Origin: Motacilla alba alba
Lineage: Eukaryota > Chordata > Aves > Passeriformes > Motacillidae
Length of the DNA stretch: 64,000 bases
Direction of reading: 5' to 3'
NCBI RefSeq assembly: GCF_015832195.1
Contig: NC_052016.1
Span: 27,239,129 to 27,303,128, forward strand
The position numbers and the translations under genes were made by a program. The stretch's first letter is position 1. Every line of letters starts with the position of its first letter. The notes beneath the pieces are model-generated. The model ran no database searches. It had not been told where the DNA came from and saw only the letters and a program-made list of their open reading frames with translations. Below, one piece after another: positions 52,796 to 62,240 of this stretch.

Positions 52796-54930
52796 GCAGA
52801 AACATCCTGTCTGTGAGACGTGGGAGACTGTTTGACAATGAAAGAGTAGGGTGAACAGCAAGTCTGCAAATAAATTAAAACTCTGAGTAGCAGAGTCAAG
52901 GGAATAAATTACCCTCTGAAAAATGTCATAGACTTAAAAAGTTAGGTCAAATGAAAACCAGAAAAGTAGAGAGATCTTGGTAAGTTTGCCCTAAGCAAAA
53001 CAGGTAGACTCTTCTTCTTGTTACTAACTGCAAACTTTCAGAACATTGATGTCAGGCAAGTTTGAACCCTTTTGACTGCCATTCCTAACTAAGAACCATT
53101 ACACACATCCTGACAGAATGAGAATCTGACCTTGAAATCTACAGTGTGCTTACGAATCCACCTCTTGTAGAGTATGATCCTGAGACAGCTGATAACAATT
53201 GTCTTCCAGCCTTTGAGTTGATGACTGCTACTAAATAGATTGCCAAAATATTAGTTATCCATCCTTATCAGAAATTCTCAGCACTCTGTATGGAAAAAAA
53301 AAAAAAAAAGCCCTTGCAGCACTGCTTCTATAATTGCACTGATTATTTTAGCCAGTGGAAACACATGGGGCAGCTGCTACAGTGAGCCTCTCTCACAAGG
53401 ATGCACCAGTAATTGGTATTACCTTCTAAACTGTGACTCAGCACTGGTGTCTAATCCAACAACCTGCGGTTACATCTTCTGCCAACATAAAACACCATAA
53501 ATCACCTTCCCAAGGACATTGCTATGGTTTATTGGAGATAATTACAAGTTCATTTTTATGAAAATACATCTCCTACCATAATTTCTGCAAATCAAAAATT
53601 TTTCAAGTTTGATTTGTTGTTTTTTTTTTGCATTTTTTTCCTTTAACATAAAAAAGGAAATGTGTACAACAGTGTAATGTATTCACCTCAGCCAGGATGA
53701 TGTACAAGAATAACAATTTTCTTTTCCTTCAAAGCATGCTTTACTCATCCTATCTAGTTTATCTGTAAACTACCTGTAGCAGGAGGTCTTCCTTGTTCCA
53801 GAACAGCAAAGTTATTTAAAGAGAGTCCAAGCACTTCAGGGCCTTTTGCTCTAATGCAACATACATATTATATCATAATCATAATTAATACATGGCTAAT
53901 TCTCTAAATCCATGTGCTAACCCTCCACATCTTCAAGCATGTTGGCAATTTTCTGCTGTTTTAATTAAACTCTGTTTTCAACAGTTCCAATCATTGCGTC
54001 CTTTTCAAGGGCGTACCTTGAAAAGGTATCACCTTCTGAGGAAGCAGCATTACATACATAAGGGAGTTATTCTAATTCTATTCACCTAAGTTGTGTTGCA
54101 ATCCAAAGAGTCTGGTCTTGAAAACCTTTCAATCTTCAAGCATTTAAAAATAGAATTTACAAATCCAGCCTTGACACAGGTATGCAGTTAAATGAGAGAC
54201 GATCAAATACATTTTTTCCAGGGATCTGACAACACATGGCTCTGAGGAACACACGATCAACTGGTGGCCTTTTTATTCCTTGAGGCAGGCCTGTTCCTGC
54301 CTTGGATAACTGGCAATTAAAAGCAATTCCTTTCATTTACCTAGGAATTGCTCTTCCTAATCTACAAGTGCTGATGTAGCACAACTGGGGGCAGACACAC
54401 TGCAATAAACGTTGCAAGGAAGAAATTGCAATGCTGGACCACAGACAGTGGATTCATTTTAATGGTTCTGCATATGGCTACATTAAAAAGAAAAAAAAAG
54501 CATAATTGATTTCCTGCTGACCCTCTTCTCCAAGTTAATGAATGAAAGCTGCATATGTTAAAAGTCATGCAGCATGAGAGTCTGCTACTACCATCAAGAG
54601 TGTAAAGAAAAACTGATTACTAGGGTCTGAGGCAATACTTGTCACACAAGAAAACTGCACAGCTTTGGGATGCGCAGAATCCAGGGCCCTAGTATTGAAA
54701 ACCAGTGTGAACCTGGTACAAACTCTCTATTTTAATCCTGCCTTTCCAATTCTCATTTTATCACCATCTCTCATTTTCTCATTTCACATTTATTATTTGT
54801 ACCTCTCAAAGCAGTACTTTGAAGGATCTGAACTCTCCAGTATGGTGTACCTATTCTACTCAACACTAACTCATCATTCCTCAATACTTGAACAAGGTTC
54901 TTTGATCTACTCAAGACAAAAAAGGAAGAA
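52796..54930. other. Noncoding stretch
   Basis: No gene is recognised. A 16-base A run lies at 53294-53309 without an upstream AATAAA or retrocopy body. Open frames are under 100 codons. Confidence 0.5.
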
Positions 54931-54952
54931 AAATGCTTCTGCAGAAGCATTT
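54931..54952. repeat. 22-bp perfect palindrome
   Basis: The 22 bases centred on CTGCAG (AATGCTTCTGCAGAAGCATT plus one more pair) equal their own reverse complement. A site this symmetric can form a short cruciform or bind a dimeric protein. It sits directly before the 34-bp tandem repeat. Confidence 0.95.
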
Positions 54953-54960
54953 CCTGTGCT

Positions 54961-55017
54961 GTAACAAATTTCCTGTGGTCCAACATTTTGTGCGGTAACA
55001 AATTTCCTGTGGTCCAA
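54961..55017 (+). repeat. 34-bp tandem repeat, 1.7 copies
   Basis: GTAACAAATTTCCTGTGGTC plus CAA is present at 54961-54983 and again at 54995-55017 without mismatch (period 34). A partial third copy, TTTCCTGTGCT, precedes the first. Confidence 0.9.
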
Positions 55018-55710
55018 GAAAGTTCTGAGCAGGCATGGAAGGCTCTGAGCTGTCTTTGCCCCCTCCATCTTCCACAGAGACCAACAGGTTTGCTCAATTT
55101 TCACTGATTTTCTTTAGCTACAAGCAGGCCTAAAACCAAGTGGTCTGCAGGTGGATAAAGAGGAAAGTTTTTCCAAATCTTGCACTCAAACTTTCTATAA
55201 AATATGCCTCATTTCTTTCCATCTTTACTTTCACTGCTGTTTTCATAATGAAAGGAGAAAATCCCCAACATGCTCTGAATGAGTTACGTCCAGTTTTCTC
55301 TCTTTAGCTAAGTTTGAAAATTAAATATGAGCACACTAACTAGTACAGACAGGAGCATTTCACTGAATTGACTACCAGCCATGCTTCTGATCTTTACATT
55401 TGTTTTTATTACCTTTCTCTAACCAACAGAAATATACAGAGTAGTCTCAGTTTGGAGGCTGAGGATGAAATCTCAGGAACTCTGAATCCTTTCTTTTAAT
55501 AACCATTGGTTTTTCAAACAGATTAGAAAACCTGTTCATATCTTTAGGGTTCAGTATCTTGTCCAATGTCACAGGCTGCCAAGCACTAAATACTCTCACA
55601 GAATCCAAAATCCTCAAATGAAAGGCAGGACAAAGGTGAAAGCTGTTTGAGTGCCTACCTTATAAAATGCCATGATTTAATGTTGCGATAATGAGTGGCA
55701 GCATGCAGCA
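55018..55710. other. Upstream flank of the candidate small gene
   Basis: No coding sequence is recognised. If the locus at 55711-56225 is real, this would be its proximal promoter. There is no CpG enrichment. Confidence 0.4.
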
Positions 55711-55712
55711 GG

Positions 55713-55720
55713 GATAAAAG
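55713..55720 (+). promoter_or_regulatory. TATA-like box of the candidate small gene
   Basis: GGGATAAAAGGAGG lies 50-58 bp before the ATG at 55771. A start site at the usual spacing of about 30 bp would fall near 55744 and leave a leader of some 25-30 bases. The match is to GATAAAAG rather than a perfect TATAAAAG. Such motifs also occur by chance in AT-rich DNA, but this one lies in locally GC-richer sequence. Confidence 0.35.
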
Positions 55721-55770
55721 GAGGCTGCTGGCCGGAGCAGGCCTCCATTCCCCTCTGCTGCTCTACCAGG

Positions 55771-56225
55771 ATGCTGCCTGCACTTGCTTTGGAGGTGTGT
55801 GTAGAACTGGGTAGCACAAGCCTAGATTTGGAAGCTGGGGCTGATTACGACAGAGCTGACCTTGCAATAGTCAAGCCTCAGCCACAAGTGACATCAAGAG
55901 AACAGATGGGCAACTGCTTTCAGGTGAGGCGGGTGCCAACACCAACTGCACTCCACTCATTTGTGAACAGCCCTCGGGAAAGGTTCCTCAGCCCAAGAAG
56001 AAACTTCACAAGCCAGGAGTTGGCTGAGCTCCTCCGAGAACTATGTTCTGCATCACTTGAGACTCAGGAAAGTCTGTCCTGCACACAGGCAGGCCAGCTG
56101 TGGGTAAGTGTAAAGAGTTCATCCAGCAGGGCAGAGAAGCTCAGTGACATCCTAATAAATCACACAACACTCTGCTCTTTCTTGCTCCTTCACAGCACGC
56201 CAACATTGCAAACCAGGTGTTGTAG
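55771..56225 (+). CDS. Candidate two-exon small gene of unknown function
   Basis: Starting at ATG 55771 a frame of 111 codons reaches the donor TGG|GTAAGTG (intron from 56104). A 92-bp intron would end at the acceptor CTTGCTCCTTCACAG (56195), which has a long pyrimidine tract. Exon 2 then adds HANIANQVL and stops with TAG at 56223-56225, about 120 residues in all. Both junctions are in phase 0. Unspliced, the frame stays open for 181 codons, the longest outside repeats and GC-rich DNA here. The predicted protein has a moderately hydrophobic start, an acidic stretch (residues 20-30) and a likely helix, SQELAELLRELC, at 81-92. I see no clear signal-peptide cleavage site, membrane segment or known domain. 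An internal MGNC at residues 46-49 resembles a myristoylation start but is not at the N-terminus. It could be a lineage-specific gene, a noncoding transcript with a chance frame, or no gene. Confidence 0.33.
56104..56195 (+). other. Predicted 92-bp intron of the candidate small gene
   Basis: The intron opens with GTAAGTG, almost the ideal donor, and closes with the pyrimidine-rich TCTTGCTCCTTCACAG. AATAAAT and CACAACAC lie in between; a possible branch point such as CCTAATA near 56150 is about 45 bases from the acceptor. The intron contains no in-frame stop and is not a multiple of three (92 bp). Keeping it would therefore change the C-terminus from HANIANQVL to a longer unrelated tail. Confidence 0.35.
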
Positions 56226-57565
56226 AACTGCTTGCAGGATATTTCTGGCAGAATGCAACGTGTCTTGTCAAGGATGCTCCTTAGTACAGGAGGCCTATCA
56301 GATCCTATATCATTGAGGTATTTTCCTGATACATTCAGGGACTGTCAAGGACTAGAAAGCACAGAAAGTCAAAGAATTTGGTTTCATGGACACTGAGAAA
56401 AGGGGAAACAGTCTATTTTAGCAATGCTAATAATCTCATTCTTCCTATTATAGCTATTTTACTTCTCCAATATATTATCAGTGCTACTCTTCACAATTGT
56501 GTATCCCACTGGATACCCACAAAAAAATAATTCTTTGCCCTCATAAGTGGCTTTTGTAATGAAAAAAAAGAGACCTGAAAACTGCTTACTTTTACCCACC
56601 TCAAACCTTTATGGAAAAGGCAGAGGAAAAGGTCATTGAGCCTTCAGAAAAGCCAAGTAGGTGGCCAGGAAAGTTGATATATACTGGTCCCTAAAGAACT
56701 GGATTGCTTTTTCTCTTTATGCACTTCTCAGTCATCATCGTCTAATGTGACTCTTGTCTATTTTGTGCATCAAACCTGCTTATAGTCTAAACATTTTATT
56801 TTCTTCATGTTTGTTTTTAAGGCAGATCACAAACTTTTAAAGACAACCAGATATTCTACAAACTCCTTATTCTCATATTCCACTTTTATTTTATGAAAAT
56901 TTCATCTCAGCTGAAAGCATTCTGGGTATTTTGTATATAATACAAACGTAATGTTATTTTAATAAATGTTTGTACAGTGCTGGTCCTTTAGTTAAATTAT
57001 GTAAAAAACAGGTGCAGTGGACATGGGCAATAGGAAGATAAGTTTGTTTCAGGAGCCTAATTGCTATGCTGATTACTGTAATAACAACACTGGCAGGCAT
57101 TTGCTAATGTTCATGAGTAGTATGATTTTTGCAGTGAAGAAATAGTAAAAATGTTGATTCCAGGTATTCTTACTGTAATTTGTCAGGGGTTTTTTATTTA
57201 TTCCAAATATATGGGCCTTGTTTACTTAGGTCAAAGACAGACAAATTTGCAGATGCCTGAAGAAACCCCAATTAAGAAGGCTTTCTTCTTTGCTACTATT
57301 GGTCACAGCTGAATTTTGTGCCAGCTCTGGTTTTTGACCATTTTATATGTGTCCTGCATGTTCTGTTTGAAATACTTTATGACCTAGAGTTTACTTGACC
57401 ATGTGCAGCTGATTGACTTCAGAAAGACTTCACTGCCAGTTATCCTCACATGCCAGTACTGAGCAATGCAAAACAATTCCTGACAGACGTGAGTATTCAG
57501 CTACCACAGCTTCTAGTGCAATCAAGCAAAATTAGTGAAAGACTCTGCTTGACTTCAGCATGCTT

Positions 57566-57690
57566 TGGCCCAGATTTGCAGAGCCTGGTGTTTAAAGGTA
57601 TTCAAGGCACCTAAGGGGCCCGCAAACACCTTGTGGATTTCTCAAGAGTCATAAAACATGAGCCAAGTCCCAGCTGATTCACTAAAAATT
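57566..57690. repeat. Possible ancient amniote interspersed-repeat remnant
   Basis: GGCCCAGATTTGCAGAGCC followed by TAAAGGTATTCAAGGCACCTA resembles the CCAGATCCTCAAAGGTATTTAGGCACCTA-type text of old reptile and bird repeats. A similar fragment, CTCCCATTAACTTCAATAGG, occurs at about 58411. Both are short and recognised from memory only. Confidence 0.3.
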
Positions 57691-59440
57691 CCTGTGTCTG
57701 TGTTGTAACCAGCAGTATGGATTACATATATGCTTAACCCTTAGCGTTAGATAATACTGAATCATGTTTTAACACAAATGACAATAATCTAAACCCATGC
57801 AAGTCTCTTCTGAATTGACACCTTCACCTCAGCAGCACCCAGCCAAACTAACAGAATCAGATTTGCGGAAATGCAAGGCTGGACATTGCATTCAGTGATT
57901 GTCTTACAATTCAAGGGCAGTCTCAACAACAGGTGTCCTCTTCACAGACTGTATTTTGAGTGCTGAGCCAAACCAGCCCTCAAAGTTTCCTTGAAACTAT
58001 ATTAACCGTCATCCACTCATTATTAACAACAGATTAAATTATCAGGAGCATTGTGCTCTATTAAACACTATTTTCTACTATTCTTACTAGAAATTGGCTT
58101 CCAAAGTGTTTTATGCACCTGTTGTAAAAGGGAAATGATGTCTCAGCTTAACAAAACTCTTTGTTATTATGCACAACCATTATTAATGGATTACACTTTC
58201 AATCCACTTTGTCACATAAATAGAAAATCTATGGTTTGATAGGATTAAGCATTTAACAATGTATTATTGTTATTGCTTTTCAAAAACAGTTATTTTCTAC
58301 AGATTTTTTTTTGTACTAGCAAGTGTTTTAACTTCTTCAAAATAAATATTTATTTTGGTCTTTAAAGCCAGGCAGTTGCTGTTTTTCCAACAGATCAGTG
58401 CCTCACTCATGCTCCCATTAACTTCAATAGGAAGAGGGGCATGGCCCAAGAAAATAATCTGTAGAAAAAAAAAAATCTATGTTCTATCAACCTAATAGAC
58501 ATTAAAAGAATTAATTAAAAGTCTCAGAACTGAGGACAGCCAAGATGACATAGCATATAAATATATCTTTAATAATTATCTTAACAATTTCTAATCACAT
58601 TTAAAATCCTGTAAAGTTATCAAAACACTTAAGCAATTTGAGCTTGAGATGTTTTCTATTTACTCTGAATTCAAAGAGCTCCTTTCATGTGAAAGGTAGA
58701 AACAGCTTTGAAGATAAATGACAAAGGAGTGAGGGAAACCCTAAAAAAATCATACTTCTGATTAAAGCATTATGTCCTTAATGTAATCTCTCACATTTCT
58801 CATATTCCTTACAGACTTTAGGCAACACATTCAGAGCAAAATAGTCCTCAAATAATTTTTCACAATACTATCTTAAGCATAAATTTTAAAATTACCCTGG
58901 ATGTTTTGCCTGCCTGAAATGTATAGTTCTATAGCTTGCCTTTTAGTCTCTGCACCATGCCATTGAAAATTATTTACAGTATTCAGAAAGACTTCTTTAT
59001 CCCTTTTCCCAGTGAGAGCGAACATATACTATTCATTATGTTGATGCAAATGAGGCAGCAGTTAATCATCTATTTTGAAAACAAGGTACTTGGGCATTAT
59101 TTAATTCCCTAAACCAGCAAACCATGTGTTTGCATTTATACAAATTGATCTTGCTATTGCCATGATGAAAAAAAAAAGGCAAACAGGTACTAAACGCAGA
59201 GTGAATTCTGGCCTATAAGCCTTTTCTTATGTTTATTTGCACTCAGAGCATTTTTAGAGTTGGCCTTTTCTGCCTTTTTTTGCCAGCCACAATTTTACTC
59301 ACTTCAACAAGCTTGCCCATATCAATGCAGGAGAAAGGATTAGGCCCTTAATTTGTGATGAAGCCCAAGTTGTTGCAAAATCAGCACATACTATTAAAAG
59401 CTCTAAACATTAAAAAAAAAACCAAAAACAAAGTAGGAAT

Positions 59441-59483
59441 AAAAGCTTGAACTCTGTTAGATGGAACAAAAGCTTGAACTCTG
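59441..59483. repeat. 16-bp direct repeat, 27-bp period
   Basis: AAAAGCTTGAACTCTG occurs at 59441-59456 and 59468-59483. It is a small local duplication. Confidence 0.85.
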
Positions 59484-60601
59484 ATCTCAGTGCAATTCCA
59501 TCGAGCATCTTTCTCAAGATTTTGAGGTCTCCGGTTTGACAGCAAGAGAAATTAAATTTCCCTACTAATGATTACCCCTACAACTTCTAAATATGCAAGA
59601 AAAAAACAAACAACAAACCAACAAAATTCCAAAACACTGAATGCGAAACACTAATTTGCTTCAACAGGAGAACAAAAAGTTTATTGATCTTAAAAGTAGT
59701 ATTTTTTTAAATCTGCTTAGTAATACACCCATAAAGAGAAATCTGCTGAGAAAACAAAGGACAACAGAGCTCTGCTGAGCAGTAAGCCTGCTGTAAAGTA
59801 TTTTTAAAACTGATTGCATGGTGTGCCATACACAATATGAAAGATAATAATAATGTGGACGAACAGAAGGACTTTTTGAAGTGAAAACAATAGTTTAAAG
59901 TTCTAAAAGCCAAATATTCCTTACCCCTCTTTACAAAAAACAAGTATGATAGTCAAAAAAGTACACAGGCTGTGTTTTTCTAAACTTACTCTGTATCACT
60001 GTAATGTTTAAGTATTTTTAGTTGTTTGACTTAAAGAAAATTGTTTTGAGAACAGCACAACAGACTGGCTTTGTCTTTCATTTTCCGGAGTTTTGGGGAA
60101 GTTCCCATCTAAGAATTCAAATCATCACATGGTGAAGCGAGATAGAGCACCTGACACTTCGGATTTCACTACTAGAAAGTCCCACTGGAAAGACCAAACT
60201 ATGTGCAATATTCATATTTCAGATTTTGGATATCAGGTTTACTTCACATGACTGCGTGGGCTACATGTCGATCATGCAGAACTGTTAGCTGAGAAACTTG
60301 CTGGGCGGCTTCAGCGTGCTTATTTCCCTCTCAGTGAAACAGCACTGCTTACTCAGACTGAAACCGGAGGAGAATAGAGCACTGTGCATGAAAGCGCTGC
60401 TTCTGGGTTACATTACTTTGATGAGGAATCTTTTTGACCTTTAGGGCAGCCGACTTCCACAAGTGACGAAAGATCCCTCTTCACCCTGCAGTGCATTTCT
60501 TCATGCAACGAGTGTTGTGAGCTCCCCTCCTTTTATCCGATCCTCTTATATATCAATTAAATCTGATTAAGCTGATCGTTATTATCTGTGCTTTTTTGAT
60601 T

Positions 60602-60623
60602 CCCCCCCCCCTTTTTTTTTTTT
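60602..60623. repeat. C10-T12 homopyrimidine tract upstream of the CpG island
   Basis: Ten C are followed directly by twelve T. The tract lies about 200 bp before the CpG island begins and 730 bp before the coding start. Homopyrimidine tracts of this kind can be nuclease-sensitive and are prone to length change and sequencing error. Confidence 0.95.
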
Positions 60624-60799
60624 GTTGTTTATTTTGGCTCAGAGGAGGTACCATCACGTTTCTATACACTCAACGGAGCGGGCATTGTCATTATTATTTC
60701 ATTATTTTTTAGCTTTGGATTTGCAGTACTCGTAACCAACACGCATACTGAACACAGCAACAGAAAACAGCCCATGCACCGAGCAGAAGCAAAGCAGGA

Positions 60800-62240
60800 G
60801 TAGGTGAAGGGGGGGATCGGCTTGTCCCGCATGCCCGCCAGCTCCGGCCCCCTCGCCTTCACAACACCCTCCCGGAGGCAGCAGCACACCCCCAGGATGG
60901 GGGTCCCGCACATTCCGGGTGACCGGGAAGGCTGCACCGGGCGGGGCAGCGGCGGGGCTGCCCGCGGGGCTCCCCCCGCCTGCGCACCGTGCTCTGGGAG
61001 GGGCGGGGGCTCGGGGGCCGGGCCAGCCCCGCCGCTGCCGCCACCCGGCTCCGCCTCTCCCGGCGCAGCGCTCAGTCCTGGAGCGCCGCTCGGCTGCCAG
61101 AAGGGAGCTGCCACCTGCTCCGGTGCGGGTGCGGAGTCGTTCCTCGCTGCGCGCCGAGAGGGAGAGCAGCCGCCCCGCCGCCCGCGCCCGGGAAGTTACT
61201 GCTGCTCCCGCCGCCGGGGGAGAGCCGCCGCTGCTTCTTCCCGGCCTCGACGAGGGAGAAGTCGCTGCCGCGCTCCGGTGCGAGAGGGAAGAACCCCCGC
61301 GGGCGCGCCGCCCCGTTCCGCCGCTGCCTCCCGGTCCCGCCGCGGGCAGGCGGGATGATGGAGCCCCCCGCCGCCGCCGCCTGCGCCTCCTGCCGCCGCC
61401 GCCCACTGCCGCCCCTGCTCTGCCTCCTGCTCGCAGCTCTCTGCCTGCCCCCAGGTGAGCGCCCGCCCGCGGGAAGCGGTGGCCACGGCCGCGCGTAACT
61501 TGGCGGAGGGGAGGCCGAGGCGCCGGTGGCGGTGCCTGCCCGCCGCTCCGGGGAGCGCCCCGGCACCTACCGCGGACTCCCTGCTCGCCGGGGGTCGCTC
61601 CTCACCGGTGGTGCCCGCCGCATCCCGCTGCTCTTCTGGAGGAGAGCGGTCCTCTCCTACCCTCCGAGGGTGCGCCGGCAGATGCCGTCTCTCCTGTGGG
61701 AAAGGCAGGAGCTGCCCCAGCGGTGAGAGGGATCGAGACGCGCTGGTCTCATCTTTCCCTGTGGGAAGCGGCGGTGGGGTCCCTCCAGGGCGTTGTCAGC
61801 GGTCGCCGGGCAGCGCTGCCCCCGCGGGAGCGACAGCTGAGCCCCGGTGCGGTGCCGCTTTCACTTCCAGGCTGAGCGGCACGTCTGTGCAGCGAGCCGC
61901 CTGCAACTTCGGCACTCAGCCGCTTCTCCCCTCCGCGCCTTCAGTGCCGCCCGAGGCCGTGCCGGCAGCCCGGGGGACCGGCGGCCTCCCGCCGCTTTCC
62001 GCTGCCGGTGGGAGTCCGGGAAGCGCGGCCGTCACTTGCCGCTCGCAGGCAGCCGGTCGCGGCGGGGACAGCCCCGCTGTCGGTGCCCTCTGCTCGGGCA
62101 GCCCGCTGGGGCAGCGCGGGCGCCGCGCCTGGGGGCAGCGCTGCGTGCCTGAGGCTGCTCCGGCGGATCGGGATCGCGGGAGTAACTTCGCTTCCCCTCT
62201 CCGCCCGTAAAACACTCCTGAGAGAGGCGCTAGGGAAGTA
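60800..62240. promoter_or_regulatory. CpG island promoter
   Basis: The sequence changes sharply from AT-rich to strongly G+C-rich with dense CpG from about 60800, and returns to AT-rich after about 62240. GC-box-like GAGGGGCGGGGGCTCGGGGG lies at 60998-61017. No TATA box is seen in the island, so dispersed TATA-less initiation upstream of 61355 is expected. The island covers the leader, the first coding exon and the first 0.8 kb of intron 1, as in most vertebrate CpG-island genes. Many long open frames on both strands here (up to 251 codons) result from the scarcity of stop codons in GC-rich DNA. Confidence 0.92.
61355..61454 (+). CDS. First coding exon of a secreted or type I membrane protein (partial)
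   Basis: The first in-frame ATG is at 61355, immediately followed by a second at 61358. The second has the better start context (A at -3, G at +4). The 33 complete codons read MMEPPAAAACASC, then three arginines (14-16) and the hydrophobic LPPLLCLLLAALCLPP (18-33), a typical signal peptide with a basic n-region and leucine-rich core. The exon ends at CCCCAG|GTGAGC, a consensus donor, after the first base of codon 34 (phase 1). Phase-1 introns after the signal peptide are usual in genes for immunoglobulin-domain and other modular extracellular proteins. The frame upstream of 61355 is open but has no ATG. The mature protein lies outside the window, so I cannot identify the gene. Confidence 0.75.

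Larger units (their letters stand above)
56226..60799. other. Upstream flank of the CpG-island gene
   Basis: No gene is recognised in about 4.5 kb. The final 500 bases (about 60300-60800) become richer in CpG and hold mixed regulatory-looking text. AT-rich blocks near 56.9-57.2 kb and 60.54-60.59 kb look like possible conserved noncoding DNA, which would need alignment to show. Old repeat-like text occurs near 57.57-57.69 and 58.39-58.45 kb. Confidence 0.45.

Noticed and set aside
53294..53309. A16 run as a possible retrocopy tail
   Set aside because: No AATAAA and no coding-like sequence lie upstream. It is better explained as a simple homopolymer.
56196..56316. Cysteine-rich tail RCCRTACRIFLAEC as an insulin or relaxin A-chain
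   Set aside because: The spacing after the third cysteine is six residues, not the eight of the family, and no B-chain motif or signal peptide is present.
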